This document shows, piece by piece, positions 23,903 to 52,211 of a DNA stretch of 64,000 nt. The stretch spans positions 150,611,241 to 150,675,240 of the forward strand of contig CM043945.1 of NCBI GenBank assembly GCA_014529385.2. Direction: 5' to 3'. The position numbers and the translations under genes are program-made. The DNA comes from Adiantum capillus-veneris. Lineage: Eukaryota > Streptophyta > Polypodiopsida > Polypodiales > Pteridaceae. The first letter of the stretch is position 1, and every line of letters starts with the position of its first letter. The notes under the pieces were generated by a model, which saw nothing but the letters and a program-made list of their open reading frames with translations, did no database searches and was not told the DNA's origin.

Positions 23903-23951
<49 letters not shown>

Positions 23952-23954
23952 GGG

Positions 23955-24002
<48 letters not shown>

Positions 24003-24110
24003 CTAAAGGGGGGAAGAGAGGGGGTTGGGGGGCTGCAAAAGAGAGAGAAAATGGGTGGGTTGTGTGGAGCATGAGGCAGGGAGCAGGGAGCAGGGAGCAG
24101 GGCGGGGGGG

Positions 24111-24171
<61 letters not shown>

Positions 24172-24172
24172 G
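23895..24172. repeat. (GT)n-poly(G)-(AG)n composite, likely LINE 5' leader
   Basis: (GT)n is followed by about 20 G, (AG)n, a short G-rich spacer with a triplicated 'gggagca', about 10 G, and another (AG)n. On minus this gives C-rich, (CT)n, (CA)n leader sequence just before the M1 ORF1, the same order as upstream of L7 ORF1. Confidence 0.75.
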
Positions 24173-24184
24173 GAGATCCTATTT

Positions 24185-24312
24185 CCTAGATTCGGTGGGC
24201 TTGTAGTTCTCTCGTTGTCAATTGAGGGGGTGTCACACAAGAGAGAAACATTCATCAAAACCTTAAGAACCTTTTATGTAATAGTACCATGAGGTGTACA
24301 TTACAAAGTACA
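24185..24312 (-). repeat. Dispersed repeat, copy 1
   Basis: Shares 'cacacaagagag..aacattcatcaaaacctt' and 'ctatgaggtgtacattacaaagta'-like blocks with 34130-34292. Identity not established. Confidence 0.7.
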
Positions 24313-24331
24313 AGAGTTTAAAAAAAAGAAT

Positions 24332-24360
<29 letters not shown>

Positions 24361-24368
<8 letters not shown>

Positions 24369-25306
24369 GAAATGTTATATTAATGTGCCATAAAGGCCAT
24401 ATTGACCCATGAGACCAAAGAGTTACATCATGGTTGATACAAGGTCTAGATAAAACAAAAGAAATAAAGTAACTAAACAGAAACAATGTAGATATGTAAA
24501 AGGTGGGTATCAAATCCTGAGAGGTACATATACAAAAAGAGGGTGTGTATCTCAAAGAACACATACAAAATGGTGGATATGTGGATCAAAATTCGGAGAT
24601 GGCTCACCTCGGTTTTTGCATGATCATGTCGATGTCCTCCATGGTGAGAGTCTTCCTAGGACATATCCCATGTCTCGCCAATATAGATCTAATCATCAAT
24701 TGCAACCTCCTCATGGGCCTCCTAGATCTCCCTAGCTCTGTTGCTCAATCACTCAATATGCCATTGCAAGTGATGTGCCATGTTTCCCTCCTCAGTAGTA
24801 GCTGGTCTTGTCTCATCTCAATCTCTAGATGGAAGAACAATGTGATATGTCTCTAGTTGTGTCTCCCTATGTATGAGCCTCTCTCTCTCTCATTGACCCT
24901 TCTTGATATCATTGAATATTTAATATGGTATCTCATAACTCTAGATAGAGTCTTAAATCCCTCTCTAAATAGGTAGTGAAAGGAGCCACTCATCTCATAG
25001 TATATTGTATAGTAAAGCTCTATCTCTTGCTCTCTCAAACACATATGGCACAACCTACATCAATCGCGGCCCGCAATGCCTCGATAATCTCAATATCCAA
25101 TTGATGTGATGATGTTCGAATCTATCCAATAGCACATCGTACTCCATGGGACAAGTGAGTGTCCATGTCAACAGCCCTAGATAAGAACCCGTCCTCTATG
25201 AGCTAGAGAAAATTCTCTCCAGCTCATGTATAGGTTGTATTTATGTCCTCTATGTATCCAACTGAAATAGATCATGTTGTATAAGTCTAGAGACCTCCCT
25301 GCATGT

Positions 25307-25362
<56 letters not shown>

Positions 25363-26340
25363 TCTAGAGAATATTGAAAGCTCATTGAAAGGGCGGGAGA
25401 TTATTCATACAAAAATCATGTAGCTCAATCCATGATTCCATCTGTGCATACCAACATGATGTATCTCATTGTGCTATCAAGTTTCGGGAGGACTGCAAGG
25501 ATAGAAGATCATAACGATCTCATGGGAGCTCCCATTACTTGTGTATGAATTCCATTGACCTCGCACGAGCCTCAACCAACAAAGGAGGGGCATATAGCTC
25601 TGCTTGGATGATCGCATGAGGAACCAAGGCCTTAGCCTTGATCATCCTTGAGATTATGGATTCCATGTCTTCCACCCATCTGTATGTCCATGCTGACGAC
25701 TATGACAATCTTTCAAGGGTCCTCATATCTACACTCCATATAGCATAACTGAGGCAACCAAGGTATCAGAAATCTGTAGCTTGGTGCAAGGCCCTTGGAA
25801 CTGAACCTGTAAAGACATTCTCTCTAAACATCAAAAAGTTGTGTATGGTCTAGTCAGTCTATTATGTGTTGCTCTCCACATGAAAAAAATCAAGCCAATT
25901 AAACCATCACAAGGTAAGTATACATATTTGTATACATCGCTTGATCATGTCCATAAGTAAAAATGGGATGTTGATCACCTAACTCATTGTGTTGTAGTAT
26001 TGAATAACATAGCCTTGGTCTTCACAAGGTTAACAAACATACGAGTATCATGCACAAATGTGTGTAAAGCATCAAGATGGTGTTGCATCCCCTCATATGA
26101 ATATGAGTTAAGCACAATATCATTTTCATACAAAAATAGGGGTATCCTTGTCCCTGTCAATTGTGCTCCTCTGTCACCCTCCCGATCTATGTAGTCTGAA
26201 GCCCCATCCACGTACATGCCAAAAAGAGTGGGAATAGTAGGCATCCTTATTTTACCCCAATGGTGGATTGAATAATTCTTGACCTCCCTTGGGCATACAC
26301 ACTCATCCCCTCCCCATTTGGTGCTCTCGGCCTCCCCATT
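24361..26340 (-). mobile_element. LINE copy M2, 5'-truncated in RT
   Basis: Minus strand. It begins inside RT and reads PTLFGMYVDGASDYIDREGD, with the catalytic box as YEND instead of YADD (26119-26130). The C-terminal zinc segment is CHMCLREQEIELYYTIYYEM (25050 downward). It ends in the family 3' terminus (stem-loop GGGTCA-ATA-TGGCCT, then ACATTTCATTTC) at 24361, followed by (CT)n. It interrupts a gypsy integrase: the frame reads from integrase (PRANGEAES) into LINE RT. Pseudogene by stops and shifts. Confidence 0.8.
25309..25356. repeat. (CA)24 microsatellite within LINE M2
   Basis: Uninterrupted CA dinucleotides inside the C-terminal coding part of the element, so it expanded or inserted after the LINE arrived. 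Confidence 0.95.
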
Positions 26341-28500
26341 TGCTCTAGGGTAATAGGAACAAGACTTTCGATGAAAAATCTTGTAATTGGCGAGCAAGGT
26401 TGAAATCATTTCATTCACAAAGTGACTGCCCCTATCACTGGTGATCTCCAGGGGACATCCAAACCTGCACAAAATATTTTCGTATAGAAGCCAGTGCAAT
26501 CAGTTGTTGCCAGTACCTCTGCCCACTTGGTTGCATAATCTGTAGCCACTAGTAGATACTTCCGATTACCTGGTTGGGCGGGGGGATTAATTGGACCCAC
26601 AAAATCAATGCCCCATCTCTCAAAGGGCTGCCATGCCATAGAGACCTGTAGAGGACGGTTGGACTACTTGCTTGGTTTAGGTCCGCAACGCTGACACACA
26701 TCACATACTTTCACATAGGCAATTCCATCCCAAAAGACATAGGGCCACCATAGACCACTCTTGAGAATCTTCTGGGTGGTGATGTGACCAAGGTAATGGA
26801 CACCAGTGGGACCACTGTGGGCATCCTCCAAAATAAACTCAACTTCATGAGGAGAGACACACCTCCTCATAACACCATCCGGTCTTGACTTGTATAGCTG
26901 GCCTCCAATCAGAGTGAATGGCTTAGATTTCACCAACAGTCATCTCCTCTGCAGTGGAGACGCATTCTCTGGGTATAAGCCAGTAGTAGATAGCAAATGC
27001 AAAACATCACTATACCATTCCGGAGTGGTATCCACCTTAAAAAGACTGCTATCTAGAAAGTCGTATGCAAACCCTATTGCTTCTTCACTTGTGTGAATGC
27101 GAGAGAGGTGGTCAGCAAGCATGTGATGTTTGTCGAGTCTGAGTACCACTTCAAAATCAAACTCTTGAAATAAGAGCAGCCATCGCCATACTCGACCTGC
27201 AACTTGCAGCTTATTAAGTAGATAGCGCACGGCATGGTGATCAGTAATGACTGTGAAGTGGACCCCTAATAAATAATGGAAAAAATTTTGTAGAGCATAC
27301 ACAATAGCCAAACCTTCGCTCTATGTGGTGCTATAGTTGCGTTCTGCCTTGGTGAGTAGGTGACTTGCATAGTGAACAGGGCGACTTGCATAGTTGTGTT
27401 CTGCCTTGGTGAGTAGGCGACTTTCATAGTGAACAGGGCGATCTAGGTTGTACTCTTTACTAAGCTGAGTCAGCACAGCACCCACAGCCAATTGATTGGC
27501 ATCAGTATGCACATAAAAAGGAAGAGACCAATCGGGAGCCACTAGAATAGGTGCTTCAGTGAGGCTTTTTTGAGGTATGCAAAAGCTTCAACCTCTGCAT
27601 TGGACCATTGAAAGGGGACAGTAGCACTAGTGAGTCGGGTAAGTGGTTGAGCCACCTATACATATATGCATATAAACTTGCGATGATAGCATGTGTGGCC
27701 TACAAAGCTCTGCACACCTTTTGTGTTGATGGGAGGTGGTAACTTTAAAATTTCCACTATCTTCTCTAGGTCACATGCACTAAACCTTTAGCAGACACCA
27801 CATGGCCTAGAAGTGTGCCCTCAGTGATCAAATAATGACATTTGTTAGGATTGAGCTTTAAGCGTACCTCTCTACACTTGAGAGAGAGCTGAGCGAGGTG
27901 TTTCTCTAGATTTTCGACTGGGGTTGAACATTGAGAACCTGAGAAGGTCGAAAAATTGTCCATGAAGATGCGAAGATGATCCATAAGTAAAGGACAAAAG
28001 ATGAGATATATTGCTCGTTGAAGGAAGGTGAAGCATTTTTCAACCCAAACGATATTCTAGTGTAGATAAAAATACCCCAGGGAGTCACGAAAGCCGTTTT
28101 AATCTAATCACCTAGATGGATGCTCAATTGACTGTATCCACTAAACCCATCCATGAAACTGTACAATACATGCCCTGCTACATCTTCTAGCACACACTCA
28201 GTGAAAGGTGTGGGGAACCCATCTGGGATAGCTACCTTGCTCATAGCGCGGTAATCCACGCACACACGTATTTTATTGGACTACTTCTTAAGCGCTATCA
28301 CCATGGGTGATAACCACTTAGAGTGCTCCACAGGTACAATGATCCCTGCCTCTTGCAATTTTTTCTAGCTCTGACTTGACAACCTCAACATACTTTGGGT
28401 CGAGCTTGTAAGCTCGGCCTCTGACAGTCTTAGCCCCTTCCATTAGGAAAGAAATGGACTCATTTTTGGGCCTTTTAGCTCTAGTGAGAGAATGCTCCTT
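26340..28500 (-). pseudogene. Gypsy pol: RT, RNase H and integrase
   Basis: RT starts with YKLDPKYVEVVKSELEKI and continues through VCVDYRAM-like and SFMDGFSGYSQ-like segments near 28270-28120. The catalytic box reads FMDN (27955-27966) where YMDD is expected. RNase H begins FYVHTDANQLAVGAVLTQ and includes VITDHHAVRYLLNK. Integrase shows HSGPTGVHYLGHITTQKIL with CDVCQRCGPK (zinc site), GIDFVGPI (first Asp), ITSDRGSHF (second Asp) and GEAES (Glu). The frame is broken by stops between the sub-ORFs. Confidence 0.85.
27341..27454. repeat. 57-bp in-frame tandem duplication in RNase H
   Basis: GTTCTGCCTTGGTGAGTAGG begins at 27341 and again at 27398. The protein repeats RPVHY.S.LLTKAE.NY. Nineteen codons, frame kept. 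Confidence 0.9.
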
Positions 28501-28805
28501 AACCAATAGGAAGAAAGCTAACGTTACGTAGAAAAAGCCTTTTTTCTCATTTTGAAAATTTCCATGAAAACCATTTTGGTAATATTGTCACTATCATCAG
28601 AAAAGTAAGGCGCTTGATAGTGACATCTTACACATGCGCCGAACGCCTTTTTATGACCCGTTGTTGCTATCCTATAAAGTGAAGTACTTGTACCTGTGCA
28701 TCTCGCACAAGCATCAATTGCCTTTTTATGAAGTAATCACAATTTAAATTTGAACGGATCGTACGTTATAGCGATTGATAGGTGCTATTTAAGACTATGA
28801 AGGAG

Positions 28806-29115
28806 TCAGAACCAAGCGAATAGAGGCCCTTGAGGGGTCTCTAGGACCTCTATTCGCCTAGTTCTGACCTCATGAGGCCCTATGCTTAAGATATAGCATT
28901 TTTAAGTCCACGGATACATTCGGAACGTCCAAAAATCTTAGGGTAGCACTTTTTAAACACTGAAATCTGACGTCTCTAGCTCAAGATATAGCATTTTTAA
29001 GCATAGGGCCCCTTGAAACCCTAAGCTTAAAAATGCTATATCTTGAGCTAGAGACGTCAGATTTCAGCGTTTAAAAGTGCTACCCTAAGGTTTTTGGACG
29101 TTCCAGATGTAACCG
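28806..29115. repeat. Foldback element with long hairpin arms
   Basis: About 90-bp arms at 28912-29002 and 29025-29114 are reverse complements with few mismatches (both carry GACGTCTCTAGCTCAAGATA or its complement) around a ~22-bp loop. A second, smaller hairpin (28806-28872) pairs CAGAACCAAGCGAATAGAGG with its near-complement. A partial arm copy sits at 28879-28905. Located between gypsy protease and RT, so it is an insertion. The flanks show no clear duplication. Confidence 0.85.
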
Positions 29116-29344
29116 CAGTATTCTTTTTGTATTTTGAAAACATCTCTTATGTATTTTCTCTCATCGCACATCACATCACTCATTAAGATTCACAGACATG
29201 AATTTTTGTGTACACTTAAGTTGGGCTCTCGAAAAGCATTTGTACGAGCATGCATTTAAGAAATTTTTACGTATGTACTATGAGAAATAGAATTTCAAAA
29301 AACTAATTTTGTATTTTTCAAAATTACCTCTCTATGCTGAGTTG

Positions 29345-30760
29345 GCATTTCTACCGGGTCCAAAATTGAGTCCAAGTTTCTCCTAATGAACTAGAGGGAT
29401 AGTGTGGACACCCAATTCTAGTGGGATCCCTTCCAAATCCTTGTAGAACCAAGCAAAAACATCTATAAAAGAGTGTATAAAAGAGACTACCTGCTTGAGT
29501 AACGCGGGATGCTCCCATAACCAAGCTGTTAAGAGTACGTGCTAAGGGTTGTCAGGATCTCCCAGGTTGAATTCTTCGACCGGGTCAGGAGGTGTAGCTG
29601 GAGAGGGTGCTTCAGAAGATGAAAAGTGAGCTACCTCTTGGAGCTTCGAGACATCATGGACTGGTGTTTGATCGATTGGAAACTCTGCATATTCCTCTTG
29701 TAGCCATCATGGTGGAAGCTCCTCGAAGGGTAAGTCTTCAGACACAGACATAGCAAAGTGCTTTTCAGTGGGCAGGGCGTCAAACCCGAGAGATGTTAGA
29801 GAAAGAGGTGGAACATTGGTGAGCTCATGGAGAGGACATTTCTTCCCCCTTCGGTGATGTGTTATAGGTTCACCAAGGCCGACGGCTTCCATCAGAGGAA
29901 CACTTGAATCATGGTCATCAGGGACTAACACACTTGCTTCTTTGACTAGCACATTTTCTGCTTTGGTGTCGGCCTGAGGGACTGGGAGAGAGAGTGTTAC
30001 AAGCACACGTGAGGCTTGAATAGAGACCACATAGCACGGCATCGATGTGGTAGCTTCCAACCACTGCAGGTCTTCGTCAGACCCGTCAGGTGGAATGGGC
30101 TGCTCGCGGTCGGGTTGGTTTGTATTGACAATGAGCTGTGATGAACCACTGGATCCATACCTCTTTCGAATCGAATTGGTTGCATGGGCGATCCAGGCGT
30201 ATGTATCCACATGGCGTCGTCTCCCCAATCATGAAGTGCCTTAGTATGCCGCAAACATGGTCTACCAATAAGCAAAGGAGATCCTCCCTCCACCTGGGGA
30301 AGACTGCTAACCACCACAAAATCCAAGCTAAATGTGAAGTCTTGTACCTTCACACGCACCTGATCTACTATGCCCACTAGATAGACTATCCTCTCTAGAT
30401 AGACTATCCTCTGGTCTGCCAATGTAACAGTGAATGGAGCAGAGCGGGTAGGCTGCAGACTTAAAGCCAACATAGTAAACTCTGGCATCAGATTGATCCC
30501 ACATCCACCATCCACTATGACGTCTGAGAATTGATACCCAAGAATAGACACAATGAGACGAGGACTCCTATGGTCGGTGCGGGGAGTAGCTAGATAAGAA
30601 ATCATGTAAGACTCTGAAGGTTGTACAGGGAGATGCCCACCACTAGGCCCCGCACTCGGGTATAGAGACTGAATGACTAAGAGGGTGTCACTTCTAAGGG
30701 TTGCATCTAGTCGGAGCATCTCATAAAGGGACACTTGTTGAAAGGTGTTCTTCAAGATTG
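29345..30760 (-). pseudogene. Gypsy protease and linker
   Basis: 252-residue minus ORF (30755-29997) with the retropepsin-like motif SDVIVDGGCGINLMPE near 30510 and a LLIGRPCL segment. The catalytic triplet is DGG, as in some plant gypsy proteases. A 173-residue ORF in another frame continues to 29707 and would link to RT. Confidence 0.7.
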
Positions 30761-32760
30761 CTTCCGCTGCGGGCTTAGCTCCTACAATTGGGCTTCCTCT
30801 GGAACTTTGACCTATTGCAAGTCAGCCATGGCTTCCAGGAAGGCTCCATCAATGTCCGAAAGCATAGAGACTGGCCTACTCCTTTCACCAATTAAGGGTT
30901 CGTCAGTTTGGTCAGGTTGCTGAAATGATGGACGAGATGGACTATTAGCAAGCTGAGACCCACAGCAACTCTTTGTGCCCGAGTGAGTACGCCTACGGAC
31001 TTCGCCACTTGTTATGGCCGAACTGTATGAGTAGCGGGTGATGGCTGAGGGGCGGTGTTCATTGTCATTAGATTGATCTTCGGGAATGTGAATTCTTGTT
31101 GGTTCTGAGTTGGGCCTGAAGATGAGGATGCCCTTTGCTTGGGACAATCCTTATTGTAGTGGTCCTTAGACTCCAAACAATCTCTGCAAGGAGGAGACCC
31201 TTCAGATAAAGGACACTTACTTTGGTAATGCCCACATTCACCACATCTGTAGCATAAGATGGGCCGATTAGACGGACGAAACGGGGGACGAAGTGGTCGC
31301 TGCTCTTGTTGCTACATGGAGTTGGAGGCTGAGGTATAGAATCTCTGAGGAGCTAAAGCAGCCTGGGTATAAAAATTTTGAGGTGGAAATGTACTTGATA
31401 TACCTTGGACAGTAGGGGTATTGAGCAAAGGTGGCATGTAATTTTGATGGCCATAGGGGGAGACCATATTAGATGTTGGTGCTAGCCCTTGTTGGAGAGA
31501 AGGACCTAGACTTTGTTGTATTTTCCGCAATCCCTTGATATAGTAGCAATCCTTGTCTTCATGCCCTGACTTTTCGCAGAAGTGGCAATAAGCCCGAAGG
31601 GGACAGTCTTGTGGAGGGTGTCCTAGAGAGCGACACGAGCTGCACCATACCATAGCTTTAGTCTCCTACTAAGACCGAAGCTCTTCTAGCTCTCTCTTGA
31701 TTTGATACAAAGCCTCGTGATGTGGGGGCTTCTCTTGTTTAAGGGAGATTGATTTCTCCTCTTGAAGAGCGCGTTGTAGTTTTAGGGCTTCAAGTTCCTA
31801 CGTAAAGAAGTCAATGGATCAAAAGGACTTTCCGAAAACACTGAGGGGGTCTCTACCTGCGGAGAGTTGGTGAGCAACTTCCTCCCTCTATCCTAGTAGC
31901 AGCCGCAACAAACTCCTCCAGAGTGGCGTCAGGTAGGAGACTCTCTCGAAGTTTTTGCTGAGAAGTTTTGGGAAGAGCACTAATGCGATCCAATTGGAGG
32001 ATAATTTAATGATTTAAGGAGAAAGAGTGTATGTTGAGCCTAAATCTATTAGCTCGCAAGCATCGGGGCATCAGTCAATGACCCTAAAGCCTATTGCTAA
32101 GGAGCCAAAGATATCTGAGATGACTTTAGCAGATCTCACCAAGGCCATTCAAGAGAGTCTTAGAGACAATCGTGCTTTGCAAAACAATCATATGTATCCA
32201 AGAAGGGAGCAACAATGGTGCTCAGTATGCTATGGTCCGCATAGTACCAATGAATGCCCTATTTTTAGAGTAAAATTCAATGGGAATTGCAATGCCTGTG
32301 GGAGATATGGTCATCAAGATAAGAATTGCATAGTATTTATGCGCACGATGGCCAATAGACCAACCTTAGCAGCAAAAGTGTCCTCTGGCTGGAGCACCAT
32401 GTTAGCCAACTCATCCAAAACCTTTTCCTGGTAGTCGCCTGGCCTGAATGCTGCACAGAACTGTTGTCTTAAAGCTGCCCAAGTTGCAAAATGGTTCTTT
32501 GCAAATTGACTGCACCACTTGTCTGCTAAGCCATCCAAGGTAGATGGAAAAAGTACCAAATAAGCATCTTCTCTATTAAGACCACGACCTCTACAGAGAG
32601 ATACAAACCTCCTTGCATGGTCGTCTGCATCTTCTGAGGAGAGTCCCTTGAAGGTAGGAAACGAAACTTGATGTTTACCTTGGCCAAAATACTGGTCAAC
32701 GCCTCCATGGCCTCTTGCTCAAGGGCCCGTTGCTCAATAGCTTGATGTAACAAAATAGGG
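30760..32760 (-). pseudogene. Gypsy gag with four CCHC knuckles
   Basis: The N-terminal part (32753-32370) reads LPSTLDGLADKWCSQFAKNH, the gag core. After an inserted opposite-strand segment the frame resumes near 31985 with LPDATLEEFVAAATRIE. Two knuckles lie near 31640-31555 (CSSCRSLGHPPQDC, CHFCEKSGHEDKDC). Two more lie near 31250-31145 (CYRCGECGHYQSKC and CRDCLESKDHYNKDC). A Pro/Gln-rich segment follows the first pair. Confidence 0.75.
31999..32365 (+). mobile_element. Opposite-strand gag fragment inserted in gypsy gag
   Basis: Plus-strand ORF (from 32027) encodes EMTLADLTKAIQESLRDN and two zinc knuckles, CSVCYGPHSTNEC (~32219) and CNACGRYGHQDKNC (~32290). The surrounding gag is on minus and is interrupted exactly here: minus DTFAAK stops near 32365 and resumes near 31990. 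The fragment therefore comes from a different gypsy-type element, inserted or captured in inverse orientation. Confidence 0.75.
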
Positions 32761-33205
32761 GAGAGCTTTACTGGGGAAGTTGACCAGGAGGATGTAGAAC
32801 CGGATGCAAGAAGTGGAGGTATGGGTGACGAGGTTGGTGGACTTCTACTAGGTATGTCTTCTGTTGTAGTACTTTAAAGGACTCAATAGTGCACTTTGAC
32901 GCTCAAATGACCGCCTTGTATGTGTCATGCAGTGACCACAAACCCAACCAAACCTTGGGCAAGAAGACCTTTAATTGGCTGAATGAACACAAATCTAGAC
33001 CAAGACAAGTGACTAGACCACTTGGTCCAGGACCAGGACCACCTAGTTGGACCAGGGACGAGGGAGGCTAGACCAGGGACGAGGACTTGGTCGGACGAAG
33101 GTGAGAGAGGACCAGACCAAAGGGCGAGTAGAGTAAGCTATCCATGGTGAAAACCCAGTTAGCTCCTCAATTTGCACCTCAAGAGAGAGTGAGACTTCAA
33201 TTGAG

Positions 33206-33223
33206 GTCCCACCGTGATCGCCA
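33206..33223 (-). other. Gypsy primer-binding site
   Basis: On minus TGGCGATCACGGTGGGACC lies four bases after the putative LTR end. The TGGCG...GG(G)ACC layout resembles the TGGCGCCGTTGCC-type sites of plant gypsy elements. Confidence 0.6.
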
Positions 33224-33227
33224 AAAA

Positions 33228-33782
33228 TGAGAATACATGTAGCATGGATAGTGTGTCGTGCTCTCTACAGTGGGTGCTCCTCAATGCAATGTACGTGACA
33301 TCTCACTCAAACAAACTGAAAACAAAGGAACAATAGATAACAACTAATGACACAGAGACACATCAGTAGACCAGAACATAGGACTCGACTATCTCAAGAA
33401 ACCGATACAGACTCTGGCATGGCAACACACTCAGCTCCAACCCAAGACTCACAGGTACAATGAGGGTATCAAGGCTCAGATGTGCAAGGATGTGCAGACG
33501 TGATGTGTGACTAGGTTGGCTACTCTAGACGACAACGTGAAGAAGATAAGTCATGACCCAACCGCTACTACTCATATATACGACCATAAAGAGCCACCAA
33601 CGGCTCATAAATGTCAGCTTCTAAGTCTATCTCCACTGAGTGGTGGTGATGACCTGGCCACGATGTCCACTAGACCACCGCACCCATGCCACGTCACTAC
33701 CCAACGAGTCCGTCCAATGTGAACCAGACCAGACCAACTGTACTAACTATCCTGTAAAAATGACACTGTAGCCTGATACACA
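33228..33782 (-). repeat. Putative gypsy 5' LTR
   Basis: The inner boundary is set by TCA just before the primer site. The outer boundary at 'cctgataca' (33782) is a guess from the TG..CA rule. No second copy in the window to confirm it. Confidence 0.4.
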
Positions 33783-33859
33783 CGGAGAAAAACTATTTTC
33801 GTTTCTCTCTATGCTTCTTCCATGTGAAGAAACTCTAAAACAACGAACTTAAAAATAGT

Positions 33860-33891
<32 letters not shown>

Positions 33892-34129
33892 GTTTCAAGT
33901 TTCTTTGACAGTTTACTTATCAAGGATTTTATTAGCTTATCATTTCTTGGGATCTTCAAGTGTTCTGATAGAGGTCGTGTTTCATGTAACAAGTTGATGC
34001 TGAATATTGTTTTCCTGTAGGGAATTTGTTTTGTGTGAAACTCATCATCATGGAGTGAATGCTAAATGTGGAGCAAGCAACCTTGATTATTACAAGGAAA
34101 AAACTGTTGTGGAGAGAGACAGTGAGAGA
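33783..34129. other. Spacer with (AG)n, no gene
   Basis: Contains an impure (AG)n tract (33858-33892) and AT-rich sequence. Nothing recognised. Confidence 0.5.
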
Positions 34130-34292
34130 GACTTTCCTTGAGTTGATGAGCTTGTTGGTCTTTATTTGTCAAATTGAAAGGGTTCCACACAAGAGAGCGA
34201 CAACATTCATCAAAACCTTCCGATTTTTTAAGTGTGAATGTTGTTACAAGACATTATTGTAACAGAACTATGAGGTATACATTACAGAGTAA
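34130..34292 (-). repeat. Dispersed repeat, copy 2, at the 3' end of the AAE gene
   Basis: Shares two long blocks with 24185-24312. It lies just downstream of the AAE stop codon, so it may form its 3' UTR. Confidence 0.7.
34161..34166 (-). terminator. Possible polyadenylation signal of the AAE gene
   Basis: AATAAA on minus, about 170 bp beyond the stop codon at 34334-34336. Position is plausible for a plant 3' end. No transcript evidence. Confidence 0.35.
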
Positions 34293-34333
34293 ATCAGTAA
34301 AACAATTGGTTTGGGGGGGGGGGGGGGAGGGGA

Positions 34334-51717
<17,384 letters not shown>

Positions 51718-51744
51718 CTGTGACAAGGCAAAGTAATACAATTA

Positions 51745-51749
<5 letters not shown>

Positions 51750-51811
<62 letters not shown>
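51750..51811. repeat. (CT)n before L7
   Basis: Pure CT tract 33 bp upstream of AAE exon A on the gene's strand. Marks the insertion point of the L7 stack. Confidence 0.95.
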
Positions 51812-51816
<5 letters not shown>

Positions 51817-52009
51817 CATCTCTCTAGGCACATTACTGCTGTACTGTGCGCTGCTGTGTCACCCCAGCTGCTCAGCGCGCCCACCCCACCTGCACAGCAC
51901 CCCCAGTACCCGCCTGTTGCTGCCGCTGTTATACCAACCTGCTGCTGCTGCTGAACTGCCCCCCTCCAGCCTCCCCCTCACGCAGCCCCTCCTCGTTCCC
52001 CATCACGCA

Positions 52010-52014
<5 letters not shown>

Positions 52015-52105
<91 letters not shown>

Positions 52106-52107
52106 GG
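52015..52107. repeat. (CT)n-(CA)n in the L7 leader
   Basis: Internal to the element, upstream of ORF1. A similar CT/CA order precedes the M1 ORF1. Confidence 0.93.
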
Positions 52108-52211
52108 ATACATACCCACACACACACTACACACATACACGCATACACACACGTACTCCCCTTCTCCCCTCTTCTTCACAATATGAAGAGAGGGTAGCTC
52201 CGAAGACAACC

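Larger units (their letters stand above)
26340..33782 (-). mobile_element. Broken Ty3/gypsy retrotransposon with nested insertions
   Basis: Minus order is 5' LTR (33782-33228), primer site, gag with zinc knuckles (32760-31140), protease (~30560), RT (~28320-27800), RNase H (~27540-27000), integrase zinc site (~26730) and core (26640-26340). This RT-RNase H-integrase order defines gypsy. The 3' part and 3' LTR are missing where LINE M2 enters. A foldback sequence separates protease from RT, and an opposite-strand gag fragment lies inside gag. Confidence 0.85.
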
